A stretch of DNA of 21,605 nucleotides from Candidatus Cloacimonadota bacterium (GTDB lineage: Bacteria > Cloacimonadota > Cloacimonadia > Cloacimonadales > Cloacimonadaceae): positions 1 to 21,605 of the forward strand of contig JAQUJJ010000057.1 of NCBI GenBank assembly GCA_028681035.1. Reading direction: 5' to 3'. A model generated the notes under the pieces. That model ran no database searches. It saw only the letters and a program-made list of their open reading frames with translations, and was not told the origin of the DNA. Below, piece after piece: positions 1 to 7,517 of this stretch (the stretch's first letter is position 1; every line of letters begins with the position of its first letter). The position numbers and the translations under genes were made by a program.

Positions 1-612
1 CGAATACACAGCCGTAATATGCTGAAGTACGGATTCTTTGACCACAAGGATAACTTTGGGCGGTATGTGAACGATAGAAAGCTGCTTTATTATCCGGAGC
101 TTATTGTATCTTCTCTTGGGGAAAACCTGGCTCGTTTTTACAACACAGATGAGATATTTACTCCGGAGGAGATTGTTACCGGTTGGATGAATTCTCCCCT
201 GCACCGAGAGAATATCCTTAACAAGGATTATACACACATGGGAGTTGGGGTTGTTAATCACAAAGGTTTCTTGCTCGTCTCACAGACTTTTGCCAATGCA
301 CTTGTAAAACGTATCACACCAATACCCAAAAAGATAAAGAAGAAAGCTAAACTAACGCTTCAATTTGAGTATATGTCTCCCATAGAGCCGGGAAAGCTAA
401 ATGCTTCATTAAGGGTTCCCAATAAAGAGCTTAGACATCAGGTAGCCAAAAACGCATTCACCATTGGTAGTATGCCTGCGCAAATCAATTGGATTGATGC
501 CAAGCACATGTATGTAGAGCTAAGCTTCGTTGCCGGAAAAGGAGATTACGAGCTAAGTTTCGGCTATGGTGGGGGTTTTTACGAACAAGGAGTTAAGCTC
601 AAGGTAAAGTAA
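1..612 (+). CDS. CAP-domain (SCP/PR-1-like) protein, 5' end missing
   Basis: The reading frame is open from the first base, so the gene starts before the window; the ATG at 19 is internal. The visible N-terminus (HSRNM..YGFFDHKD) matches the CAP core, in which a His and a following FF.H motif line the cavity. GENLA, then the GWMNSPLHRENIL block, then GVGVV complete the domain. In bacteria CAP (YkwD-type) proteins are usually exported and sit in or outside the envelope; their biochemical role is mostly unsettled. About 100 residues follow the domain, begin with a basic PKKIKKKAK stretch and look like a small beta-rich module I do not recognise. The last 14 bases overlap the end of the convergent exonuclease gene. 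The family call is firm, the function unknown, and any signal peptide lies outside the window. Confidence 0.85.
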   Translation, partial: RIHSRNMLKYGFFDHKDNFGRYVNDRKLLYYPELIVSSLGENLARFYNTDEIFTPEEIVTGWMNSPLHRENILNKDYTHMGVGVVNHKGFLLVSQTFANALVKRITPIPKKIKKKAKLTLQFEYMSPIEPGKLNASLRVPNKELRHQVAKNAFTIGSMPAQINWIDAKHMYVELSFVAGKGDYELSFGYGGGFYEQGVKLKVK

Positions 613-1372
613 GTTCAACCCACACGGGACAGTGGTCTGAACCTTCTATATCCTGCCTAATCCCTGCGCCGCTGATATATTCCAAGCCCTCTTTGTTCAC
701 CCAGAAATAGTCTATCCTCCAGCCTATATTCTTGGGACGTGCCATAGCGCGATAGCTCCACCAAGAGTATTGATGAGGAGAGGGGTCAAAGGCTCTAAAG
801 GTATCCACCCAACCAAGCTCGCTAATCTTATCCAACCAAGCACGCTCAATAGGCAGGAAACCGCTGGTTTTCTCGTTTGCCTTGGGATGAGTAAGGTCAA
901 TTTCTTTGTGTGCCGTATTGTAATCTCCGGTTACCAGTATTATCTTTCCTGTCTTGCGTTTTTCTTCCATCACTTCCAAGCAGCGGTCGTAAAACCTTAG
1001 CTTATAGGCAAGCCTCTCATCATCCTTCTGTCCGTTGGGAAAATAGATATTGAAGATGATGAATTTATCGTACTCGGCGATGTTTATCCTGCCTTCGCTA
1101 TCGAACTCTTCGCTGCCAAAGGCGGAAGAAAAGCTTTGGGGAAGCAGCTTGCTAAAAAGTGCCGTGCCAGAATAACCTTTACGCTGTGCATGCGACCAAT
1201 ATACAAGGTATTCCGGCAGTTCGGAAAGCTCTGGTGGTATCTGATGTTCTTGCAGCTTGGTTTCTTGCAGCCCGAAGATATCAGGATTGGCTTGTTTAAT
1301 GCTGTAGATAAAGCCTTTATTTAGTATAGCCCGCAAACCGTTTACATTCCAAGACCAAATCGTAAGTTTCAA
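599..1372 (-). CDS. xth: Exodeoxyribonuclease III / AP endonuclease
   Basis: This 257-residue protein has the full exonuclease III (EEP fold) motif set: WNVNGLRA near residue 8 (Asn9), LQETK with the metal-binding Glu37, the NIYFPNG block with Tyr110, TGDYN with Asp150 and Asn152, a WRIDYF block near 220 and the C-terminal GSDHCPV with the catalytic Asp-His pair. The family cuts DNA at abasic sites in base-excision repair and degrades one strand of duplex DNA 3' to 5'. The length is normal for the family. The start codon is TTG: an AAGGAG ribosome site lies six bases upstream, and the protein aligns from its first residue. It lies 28 bases downstream of a lipoprotein gene on the same strand and is probably co-transcribed with it. 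No key residue appears to be missing. Confidence 0.95.
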   Translation of the reverse strand: MKLTIWSWNVNGLRAILNKGFIYSIKQANPDIFGLQETKLQEHQIPPELSELPEYLVYWSHAQRKGYSGTALFSKLLPQSFSSAFGSEEFDSEGRINIAEYDKFIIFNIYFPNGQKDDERLAYKLRFYDRCLEVMEEKRKTGKIILVTGDYNTAHKEIDLTHPKANEKTSGFLPIERAWLDKISELGWVDTFRAFDPSPHQYSWWSYRAMARPKNIGWRIDYFWVNKEGLEYISGAGIRQDIEGSDHCPVWVELTLP

Positions 1373-1378
1373 GTAAAT

Positions 1379-1384
1379 CTCCTT
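1379..1384 (-). promoter_or_regulatory. Ribosome binding site fixing a TTG start for xth
   Basis: On the minus strand the sequence AAGGAG is followed by six bases (ATTTAC) and then TTG. No ATG is better placed, and conserved family sequence begins immediately after the TTG. Confidence 0.75.
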
Positions 1385-1400
1385 AAATGCGGTTCTATGT

Positions 1401-2036
1401 TTAGTATTTTACACTTATCACGTGTTCTTCTTCATTATACCAATCTTCATCCAGAGGGAAAGCCCAGCTTAGTTTCTTTTGTTTCTTAAAGTTAGGGTAT
1501 GCAGGGTTTACTTCTTTAGCTTTTTCAGGGAGATTAATCTTTAGGGACATATTCATACTAATCATGCCAAAATATTCTTGGTAGTCACCAGATTCTTGCA
1601 TAGCAAACTGGCGGGGATCGATACGTAGGGTTTTGGTTTTCCCTGTTTTCTCTATGCTAATCCCTTTATCTGGCTCTATGCACAAAATCTTTTGCAGGGT
1701 TTGGATGTTGTCGAAGCTAAACTCTAGGTAGTATAAGATGTTCATTTCCTCATCGTTAAAGCTGCTTTCTTGGTCTATCTTGATAAGCTCTGCTCCGACT
1801 GTTTCACGTACTATGGTAGCCAAGCTATCCAAGCCATTCTCTGTACCCAGGCTTGCTTTCATGCTTTCTTCGTCATCCATATTCGGAATTGTTATAGAGG
1901 TTTCTATCCTTGCTCTGCCCGAATTGTCGTTATTTAGCCAGATTTCGTGGTTAAGGTCTATCCTACAAGCTCCCAAACCCAAGAGTAATAAACCCAGGAT
2001 TGGTAACCAAAAACTGTTTAATTTAGCTGTTTTCAT
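1401..2036 (-). CDS. Predicted outer-membrane lipoprotein of unknown function
   Basis: The 211-residue product starts with a charged end and a hydrophobic stretch closing in a lipobox (L-G-A-C at residues 21-24), so it should be processed by signal peptidase II and lipidated on Cys24. Position +2 is Arg, not Asp, which by the enterobacterial rule would let it go to the outer membrane; whether that rule holds here is unknown. The mature part is acidic and alternates beta-strand-like segments (HEIWLNNDNSGRARIE, then a YYLEFSF segment). It vaguely resembles LppM/DUF3153-type lipoproteins, but I cannot confirm that. GGAG lies about seven bases before the ATG. It is the first gene of a likely two-gene unit with xth; I see no functional reason for that pairing. 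Confidence 0.8.
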   Translation of the reverse strand: MKTAKLNSFWLPILGLLLLGLGACRIDLNHEIWLNNDNSGRARIETSITIPNMDDEESMKASLGTENGLDSLATIVRETVGAELIKIDQESSFNDEEMNILYYLEFSFDNIQTLQKILCIEPDKGISIEKTGKTKTLRIDPRQFAMQESGDYQEYFGMISMNMSLKINLPEKAKEVNPAYPNFKKQKKLSWAFPLDEDWYNEEEHVISVKY

Positions 2037-2124
2037 TCTATGCTCCTAACTAAGCTTTCGTTTATAAACAAGATAACTGAACCAGCAGCAGTACGCAAGC
2101 GAAACAGACATTCCCCAAAAAAGT

Positions 2125-2287
2125 AATAGGAACAAGGATTTATCGGACTGGGCAGATTTACACGGATTCTTCTTTAGACAAGTCTGTAATATTCTAACAG
2201 TTGATTAGCTGTTTCACCAATTTTAGCTGATATCTTTGTTTTTTATCTGTGTTAATCCGTTAAATCCGATAAATCCGTGTTCCTATT
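2125..2287. repeat. Long imperfect inverted repeat in the divergent gap
   Basis: The arm at 2125-2147 (AATAGGAACAAGGATTTATC followed by GGA) pairs with its reverse complement at 2265-2287, with 22 of 23 positions matching. The interior is rich in the word ACGGATT/AATCCG and contains two small hairpins (AGAC/GTCT at 2176-2185, AACAG/CTGTT at 2196-2213). Repeats built on 'cacggattaacacggatt' are familiar intergenic elements in several bacterial phyla; linking this one to them is inference. The rest of the 2037-2427 gap holds no convincing gene. It should carry promoters for both flanking, divergently transcribed genes. Confidence 0.6.
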
Positions 2288-2350
2288 CAATCTATTCCAC
2301 CCTATAAATTGCTTTTCCTAAAAATGAGGCAATACCAACAAGCGAAATGA

Positions 2351-2356
2351 TTGACA
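2351..2356 (+). promoter_or_regulatory. Possible -35 element (TTGACA)
   Basis: TTGACA lies 77 bases before the ATG at 2428. The best -10-like word, TAGAAT at 2371-2376, is only 14 bases downstream, so the promoter call is weak. Similar hexamers precede three other plus-strand transcription units in the window. Confidence 0.3.
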
Positions 2357-2383
2357 TTTCACCACTACTATAGAATTTGACGA

Positions 2384-2401
2384 CGATAGCTTAAGTTATC
2401 G
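2384..2401. promoter_or_regulatory. 18-bp palindrome just upstream of the propeller gene
   Basis: CGATAGCTTAAGTTATCG is symmetrical about CTTAAG at 16 of 18 positions; the one off pair is G/T. It lies 26 bases before the ATG at 2428, where it could be an operator for a dimeric regulator or a hairpin in the 5' leader. Neither role is shown. Confidence 0.35.
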
Positions 2402-2427
2402 AATACTATTTGCTTAAAGGAAGATAT

Positions 2428-3654
2428 ATGCGTTACCGATTTCTGATGTTTCTATTGCTGTTAAGCTCTGTATGCCTGCATGCGGATGAGGTCTTTGTGG
2501 TAAATTCTGTATCCCGAACTCTCTCCCGTATAGATATAAACTTGGGAACGGTAAACAACAGCTTTGCTCAGCTTGCCCAAACACCAAACCACCTGATTGT
2601 GGATAATGATGAAATCTATGTAGTGTGTTCCGGCGCAAACTCGGTGCAGGTGATTTCCCGTAATAGCGGAGCATTAATCCGCACGCTATTTATCGCTCCC
2701 TCAGCTAATTGCTGGGATGTGTTGAAAGACAACAACTACTTGTATGTTACAGGTTTGTTTACCGACAAGGTGTATAAGGTTTCATTGCAGAGCAATACGG
2801 TAGTGGCTGAGCTAAATGTTGGGGTAAGCCCGGAAGGCATGGCAGTTCTAAATAACAAGCTTTATGTATGCAATACAGGCGGATATGCAAGCGGTTATGC
2901 AAGCAGCTCTGTTTCTGTAATCGATTTAAGCAGCTTCTCTGTAATAGCAACCATTCCCGTGTGGAAAAACCCTCAAGATATTCAAGTTTATGCTAATGAG
3001 CTGCACGTGCTTTGCACGGGCAATTGGTCGAACGTAGCAGGCAGTATTGATATCATTGATAGTTCTTTAGATGTGCGTACCGATAGGATTGATTTGGGCG
3101 GAAATCCCTGGAGTCTGTGGATTAGCCCATCGGGTATTGGCTATGCTGGAGATGGGAACGACACAAGCTTGTTTAGCTATGATGCTGCAACTAAAACTAT
3201 TCTACACGGAACGGCAAATCCCCTTAGCCCGGGTGCTATTGTTGTTCATGGTGCCGGCACACAATTGGCTTTGCTCTCTGCGAACTGGTCTGGAAACGGG
3301 ATTGTGTATCTAAGGGATGCAAATTGGCAACCCTTGGGGCAATACACGGTAGGCTTGACACCAACAGACTTGTGGTATTATCAATTCGGTTCAGCCAATA
3401 CGGATGAAGTGCTGCCCGTTGCACAAATGTCAATATCTCCCAATCCACTGCGCAGGGACGGATTATTAACGATAAAATCTGACATGCCCATGAACGGCTA
3501 CATCGAATTGTATAACCTCAAAGGGCAAAAGCTATTCCATAAAGATATCAGCTCCCAAGAAACCTCCATACCTGTAAAAGATATGAATCTGAGGGCTGGA
3601 TTGTATTTCTATAAAACAAGTAGCGGCAGCAAGGGGAAACTAGTAGTTTACTAA
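2428..3654 (+). CDS. Secreted YncE/NHL-like beta-propeller protein with C-terminal sorting domain
   Basis: This is a 408-residue secreted protein. I chose the ATG at 2428, which follows an AAGGAAG ribosome site and is followed directly by a signal peptide (residues 1 to about 19, ending CLHA); an in-frame TTG 18 bases upstream is less likely. Residues about 20-325 repeat a 40-residue blade pattern (for example VNSVSRTLSRIDINLG, YVTGLFTDKVYKVSL, VGVSPEGMAVLNNKLYVCNT) typical of YVTN/YncE/SMP-30-like propellers. The last 75 residues (SISPNPLRRDG, LYNLKGQKLF, AGLYFYKT, KLVVY) form a type IX/FlgD-like sorting domain, which usually carries proteins across the outer membrane and is then removed. 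Its ligand is unknown; propellers of this kind often bind partners or polymers rather than act as enzymes. Confidence 0.85.
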   Translation: MRYRFLMFLLLLSSVCLHADEVFVVNSVSRTLSRIDINLGTVNNSFAQLAQTPNHLIVDNDEIYVVCSGANSVQVISRNSGALIRTLFIAPSANCWDVLKDNNYLYVTGLFTDKVYKVSLQSNTVVAELNVGVSPEGMAVLNNKLYVCNTGGYASGYASSSVSVIDLSSFSVIATIPVWKNPQDIQVYANELHVLCTGNWSNVAGSIDIIDSSLDVRTDRIDLGGNPWSLWISPSGIGYAGDGNDTSLFSYDAATKTILHGTANPLSPGAIVVHGAGTQLALLSANWSGNGIVYLRDANWQPLGQYTVGLTPTDLWYYQFGSANTDEVLPVAQMSISPNPLRRDGLLTIKSDMPMNGYIELYNLKGQKLFHKDISSQETSIPVKDMNLRAGLYFYKTSSGSKGKLVVY

Positions 3655-3687
3655 CCACCTAGCGTGATGTCAAGCATCGATGAGATT

Positions 3688-3793
3688 CTTGCTGCAACCT
3701 CAGGTAATTCCCATGTGATTCCCACGTGAATCCCACGTAAAAGCGAGGGAATCACGAGGGAAATACCTCTATGATACCCAAGATTGCAGCAAG
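3688..3793. repeat. Nested palindrome made of 11-nt units
   Basis: The outer arms CTTGCTGCAA (3688-3697) and TTGCAGCAAG (3784-3793) are perfect complements. Inside them GGTAATTCCC (3703-3712) pairs with GGGAAATACC (3758-3767) at 9 of 10 positions, and GTGATTCCC (3715-3723) pairs perfectly with GGGAATCAC (3747-3755). The left half is three 11-nt units of the form TTCCCAYGTGA from 3708 to 3740; the right half has two units in the opposite sense (3747-3768). It lies between convergent genes. There is no U-tract, so it is not a classic terminator. A further 8-bp inverted repeat, CAAGTTCA/TGAACTTG, lies at 3808-3848. No gene is seen in 3655-3955. Confidence 0.65.
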
Positions 3794-3892
3794 GGAAAGG
3801 CTTCAATCAAGTTCACATCTTCTTTCTTTGCTACCATAATTGAACTTGCGCCTTATTTAAGTACTTTGCCAAATCTCTTGCGGATAAGCAAG

Positions 3893-3926
3893 CAAACAAA
3901 AAGGGCGCAGAAAACAATCTGCACCC
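3893..3926 (-). terminator. Rho-independent terminator of the minus-strand secreted-protein gene
   Basis: Read on the minus strand, GGGTGCAGA (3926-3918) pairs with TCTGCGCCC (3911-3903) through nine pairs, one of them a G-U wobble. The loop is six bases and is followed by TTTTTGTTT. It lies about 30 bases after the stop codon of the gene that ends at 3956. Confidence 0.88.
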
Positions 3927-3955
3927 TGTAATTGGTCTTTGGTTATATGATTGGT

Positions 3956-5827
3956 TTATTTCGTAATTACAAGTTTCTTGGTTTGGCTTAATGAGGGAGA
4001 GGATAGCTTGTAGAAATAGATACCGCTGGAGCAGTTATTGCCCTTGCTGTCTTTACCATTCCATTCCAAGGTATGAAAACCGGGGCTTACTTTCATGGTT
4101 TTTACAACTTGTCCTACAACGTTGTATATTGATACTTCTCCTTCTTCACCGTCTTTCAGCTCCACATCGAAACTGGAAGTGTAGCCAGAGCGGAAGGGAT
4201 TGGGGTATGCGTCGCTCAATAGGTTACGATTGGGGAAAGCGGGTGTGTCTGTTCCACTAATGGTTTTGCTTATGGGACCGAAGAAATCGCTGTTCCCGTC
4301 CATCGAGAGGGCTTCCAGCCAGAAATAGTACAATCCAGGCAGAGTTAAGTCTGTGGCGGTAAAGCTATAGTTTGCACCAGAACTATTGTTGGTAGGAATA
4401 ATTGCCACAGGGGTAAGACAAAAAGCATTGGATACATCGCTAATTGTATTGTAATATACTTTGAACCCACGCAATGAGGTTTCAGAGGCAGTGCTCCACG
4501 CTAAGGAGATTAGATTCTGGGAGTTTATACTGGCATTAAAAGAAGCAAGCATAGCGGGGAGAGGAACATCAGCCTTGGCTAAAGAAAATTCCAGTGCTCT
4601 CTGCACGTTCTTCACTTCCCATATGTCGCTAATGTTATTATAGGGTGTAGATAGCATCAAAGCATCCATGGTGCTTAAGTTCAAGGCAACAAAATCGGGG
4701 ATGGTGTACCACTGATTTGTGCCAATTACACGGGTAACTGCTACCCAATCACTTTTTCCCTTAGCCAAATCCAAATCAGTAGCTTTAAGCAGTAAATCTA
4801 CCTTAAAAGTGTTTAAGGTAGAGCCGACCTGCCAATACTTTTTGGGTTTGCCAGGTAAGGTTCCGGGATAGCTGCCATCAGGAGTTTGCATTATCTCATT
4901 TACATAGAAAGTGCTAAGGTCGGCAGCTTCTCCACCTTCTGTGGCATCCGTTATGTTTACATCCATACTCTGAGTTGGAAAGGGGAAAACAAAGGGGAAA
5001 GGCTGGTTCACATTTATAGGTTCATTTACCGCATTGCTGGGCAAGGCAGCCGGCGAAACATGCAATGTAAAATCGAACCAAGCCATAGTTGTGGCAGTTG
5101 CAGAGATAATCCCTGTCATGCTCATATCAATCTTGTAGTTGGAAACAGCAAAAGGAGTAATCCATGCCGGGTTAGATTGAACCAAATCCAGATCACCAAA
5201 GCCCAAACCGGTTTGATATGCGCCAACAAAAGTTCCGGTTCCAATACTGCCTTGCCATGCGCCTAAACCGGGTATAGTGCGTAAAGCTGCTTCTGTTGGA
5301 TAGGGAGTAGTGATCTCGAAGGTGGCGTTTTCTAGGTAAAGCACAGCAGTGCCATCATAAAGAATGCGCCCCTTAGCATTGGAATAAACCCTAACGTCAC
5401 CAGCTTGACCTGCTGCATCCCAAGGTAAAAGGGGATTAGTGGTGTTTACTCTTCTGAAAGATACCAGTTCAAATTCGTTAGCTGGTTCAAACTCCAAAGT
5501 TACAAGCATAGGATCTAAAACTAAGGGGTGGGTAGAACCAATGCTAGTAATGGTTGTAACCTTGCCTGGTGTATTACCCACATGCACTTTCTGTTCTGCA
5601 AAGTAGTGTGGAGGAGCACCGAAAGTGAAGTGTTGATTGTCATGTGTTGGAAAGCCGATGTTGTCCGCATCGTAAATCCAGTTACCGCTGCGGTCGTACG
5701 CCTCCAGATTGTTCACAGCAAAGCTAAATACGTTTTGGGCACTAAGGGCAGTGGGCAGCACCAATAGTAAAATAATGCCTACCAACCAGCTAACACCCAC
5801 AAAGTGTTTCTTAATAGCTGTTGTCAT
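3956..5827 (-). CDS. Large secreted protein with fibronectin-like region and C-terminal sorting domain
   Basis: The product is 623 residues from the ATG at 5827, which follows a strong AAAGGAG; an in-frame ATG 33 bases upstream has no such site. A signal peptide covers residues 1 to about 30 (ending ALSA). Residues 31 to about 430 contain beta-rich sequence with no enzymatic motif that I recognise. About 437-535 (PLPAMLASFNASINS, ISLAWSTASETSLRGFKVYY, then GLYYFWLEA) is the fibronectin-like block common in secreted proteins of this superphylum. The last 80 residues (AYPNPF, VSIYNVVGQVVKTM, LEWNGKDSKGN, GIYFYKL, KKLVITK) are a FlgD-Ig/type IX sorting domain. The protein is probably displayed on or released from the cell surface; its ligand is unknown. 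It ends just before a clear terminator and is probably transcribed alone. Confidence 0.82.
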   Translation of the reverse strand: MTTAIKKHFVGVSWLVGIILLLVLPTALSAQNVFSFAVNNLEAYDRSGNWIYDADNIGFPTHDNQHFTFGAPPHYFAEQKVHVGNTPGKVTTITSIGSTHPLVLDPMLVTLEFEPANEFELVSFRRVNTTNPLLPWDAAGQAGDVRVYSNAKGRILYDGTAVLYLENATFEITTPYPTEAALRTIPGLGAWQGSIGTGTFVGAYQTGLGFGDLDLVQSNPAWITPFAVSNYKIDMSMTGIISATATTMAWFDFTLHVSPAALPSNAVNEPINVNQPFPFVFPFPTQSMDVNITDATEGGEAADLSTFYVNEIMQTPDGSYPGTLPGKPKKYWQVGSTLNTFKVDLLLKATDLDLAKGKSDWVAVTRVIGTNQWYTIPDFVALNLSTMDALMLSTPYNNISDIWEVKNVQRALEFSLAKADVPLPAMLASFNASINSQNLISLAWSTASETSLRGFKVYYNTISDVSNAFCLTPVAIIPTNNSSGANYSFTATDLTLPGLYYFWLEALSMDGNSDFFGPISKTISGTDTPAFPNRNLLSDAYPNPFRSGYTSSFDVELKDGEEGEVSIYNVVGQVVKTMKVSPGFHTLEWNGKDSKGNNCSSGIYFYKLSSPSLSQTKKLVITK

Positions 5828-5854
5828 AATTTCTCCTTTATCGGCAAGTTGTGT

Positions 5855-5877
5855 TTGCATGATACTACATAATGCAA
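5855..5877. promoter_or_regulatory. Inverted repeat in the divergent promoter region
   Basis: TTGCAT and ATGCAA are perfect 6-bp arms around 11 bases. The repeat lies 28 bases upstream of the minus-strand ATG at 5827 and 160 bases from the plus-strand dehydrogenase gene. It could be an operator or a leader hairpin of the minus-strand gene. A TTGACA that could serve the plus-strand gene lies at 5969-5974. Nothing else stands out in this 209-base gap. Confidence 0.25.
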
Positions 5878-5968
5878 GTTAACCTACCAATACCTTAAAT
5901 TTAACTCAATAGAAGTACTAGACAACCACGAAATATAGAAACTAAGCAAGGCAGCGGCAAAAAAGAGA

Positions 5969-5996
5969 TTGACATATAAAGCGGGTAAGCTACAAG
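5969..5996 (+). promoter_or_regulatory. Candidate promoter of the dehydrogenase operon
   Basis: TTGACA (5969-5974) is followed after 16 bases by TACAAG (5991-5996), a 4-of-6 match to TATAAT. It lies 63-68 bases ahead of the ATG at 6037. The -35 is perfect and the -10 weak. Confidence 0.35.
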
Positions 5997-6036
5997 GGAG
6001 ACTTACCTAAGTACGGGATATTATAGGAGATACGAT

Positions 6037-7182
6037 ATGAATTACTTTTTAACTGAAGACCAGCTTGAGATGCAAGCATTGGCAAAAAGAATTGCCGTGG
6101 AAAAGATGAAACCAGTTTCTGAGCACTACGACGCAGAAGGCATATTCCCTTGGGACATTGTGGAAATAATGAAACAAAGCGATTTGTTTGCTATTCTTAT
6201 TCCTGAAGAATATGGCGGAATCAGCGGTAACGTTGTTGATTTGGCTGTAGTTACCGAAGAGCTTTGCGCAGTAGATGCAGGTATCGCTCTGGCTTTCGGT
6301 GCTACTGGGTTGGGGATGTATCCCATCTTGATAGCCGGAAACGAAGAACAGAAGCACAAGTATCTTGGGCAAATTGCAGCAGGTGAACAGCTTGCAGCTT
6401 TTGCCTTAACCGAAGCCAATGCCGGCAGTGATGCAGGTGCTATCGAAACCACCGCCCGCAAAGAAGGCGATACCTATGTGCTAAACGGAACCAAACAATG
6501 GATTACTAATGGTGGCGAAGCTGGTATTTATACCGTATTTGCCATGACAGATAGAACCAAAGGCGCAAGAGGATGTTCCTGCTTTGTAGTGGAAAAAGGC
6601 ACTCCCGGATTCAGCTTTGGCAAGAAGGAAAACAAGATGGGTATCCGCGCCTCGGCTACCAGTGAGCTAATCTTTCAGGATTGCGTTATCCCCGCCGAAA
6701 ACCTACTGGGACGCGAAGGCACGGGTTTCATTACCGCTATGAAGGTCTTCGACAAATCTCGCCCCATGGTGGGAGCGCAAGCAGTAGGCATCGCTCGCGG
6801 TGCTTTTGAAGCCGCAGCTCGATACTCTAAACAACGGATTCAGTTTGGCAAGCCCATCTCCAGCAACCAGATAATCCAGTTTATGCTGGCGGATATGGCT
6901 ACTCAGATTGAAGCGGCACGTGCTTTAGTGATGCAAACTGCCAGAATGGTGGATTCAGGAGCGAAGAACTATGCCAAAGAAAGTGCCATGTGCAAATACT
7001 ATGCCTCCGATGTTGCCATGAAAGTTACCACCGACGCAGTTCAAATCCTTGGTGGATATGGCTATATGAAAGAATATCCTGTAGAGAAAATGATGCGTGA
7101 TGCCAAGATATTGCAAATCTACGAAGGAACAAACCAGATTCAACGTGGTATCGTAGCCGCAGCTATCCTGAAGGAATTTTGA
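6037..7182 (+). CDS. Acyl-CoA dehydrogenase (short-chain/butyryl-CoA type)
   Basis: This 381-residue flavoprotein has all the usual family blocks: an N-terminal helical domain, AFALTEANAGSDAG at 121-134 (FAD/substrate binding), the beta domain with WITNGG near 155, the DKSRPMVGAQAVGIARG helix near 239-255, and QILGGYGYMKEYPVEKMMRD then IYEGTNQIQR at 361-370. Glu363 takes the position of the catalytic base of the short-chain enzymes. The family oxidises acyl-CoA to trans-2-enoyl-CoA, passing electrons to electron-transfer flavoprotein; in anaerobes it can run in the reverse direction. No etfAB or other beta-oxidation gene is adjacent, so the exact substrate is open. An AGGAG lies seven bases before the ATG. 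The gene heads a four-gene unit; its stop overlaps the next start (TGATG). Confidence 0.95.
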   Translation: MNYFLTEDQLEMQALAKRIAVEKMKPVSEHYDAEGIFPWDIVEIMKQSDLFAILIPEEYGGISGNVVDLAVVTEELCAVDAGIALAFGATGLGMYPILIAGNEEQKHKYLGQIAAGEQLAAFALTEANAGSDAGAIETTARKEGDTYVLNGTKQWITNGGEAGIYTVFAMTDRTKGARGCSCFVVEKGTPGFSFGKKENKMGIRASATSELIFQDCVIPAENLLGREGTGFITAMKVFDKSRPMVGAQAVGIARGAFEAAARYSKQRIQFGKPISSNQIIQFMLADMATQIEAARALVMQTARMVDSGAKNYAKESAMCKYYASDVAMKVTTDAVQILGGYGYMKEYPVEKMMRDAKILQIYEGTNQIQRGIVAAAILKEF

Positions 7183-7517
7183 TGCACGAATGGATTAAGG
7201 AATTCCCCGCAGCGATTACCGTTTGCGATATCAACGGCATTATTACCGAAATGAACGACCGCGCCATTGCTACCTTCAAAGGTGTTGGCGGGGCTGAACT
7301 TATCGGCAAGAACCTTTACGATTATCACCCTGACCACTGTAACGTTATTATTAAAAATATGTTAGCTACCGGCACACCACACTCTTACACCATCCAAAAA
7401 GGCGAGGTTAAAAAGCTTATCCACCAGCAGCCTTGGTTCTTGGATGGCAAAGTAGCCGGACTTGTGGAAATGTCTTTCGTTCTGCCTGCCGAAATGCCTC
7501 ATTATGTCCGCTCTTAA
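7182..7517 (+). CDS. Small stand-alone PAS-domain protein
   Basis: The product is 111 residues and is essentially one PAS domain: AAITVCDINGIITEMNDRA is the typical first strand pair and helix, GKNLYDYHPD follows, and KLIHQQPWFLDGKVAGLVEMSF gives the last strands. There is no output domain, signal peptide or membrane segment, so it is a cytoplasmic sensor or ligand-binding module that must act on another protein. From memory, similar lone PAS proteins ending in 'PHxVR' occur in anaerobes; here the end is MPHYVRS. The ATG at 7182 overlaps the dehydrogenase stop by one base, with GAAGGA just upstream; an adjacent TTG is less likely. The 3' end overlaps queH by 14 bases. Translational coupling on both sides suggests a link to its neighbours, but none is known. 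Confidence 0.82.
   Translation: MHEWIKEFPAAITVCDINGIITEMNDRAIATFKGVGGAELIGKNLYDYHPDHCNVIIKNMLATGTPHSYTIQKGEVKKLIHQQPWFLDGKVAGLVEMSFVLPAEMPHYVRS

Noticed and set aside
4886..5266. A 126-codon plus-strand frame inside the large secreted-protein gene
   Set aside because: It is antisense to a gene with a clear signal peptide and sorting domain, its translation has low-complexity, cysteine-scattered sequence, and it has no ribosome site.
5828..5860. Eleven-residue N-terminal extension of the large secreted protein
   Set aside because: The downstream ATG at 5827 has a strong AAAGGAG and is followed by a normal signal peptide; the upstream ATG has neither.
6049..6461. Two minus-strand frames inside the acyl-CoA dehydrogenase gene
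   Set aside because: They are antisense to a highly conserved enzyme and have no recognisable domain.
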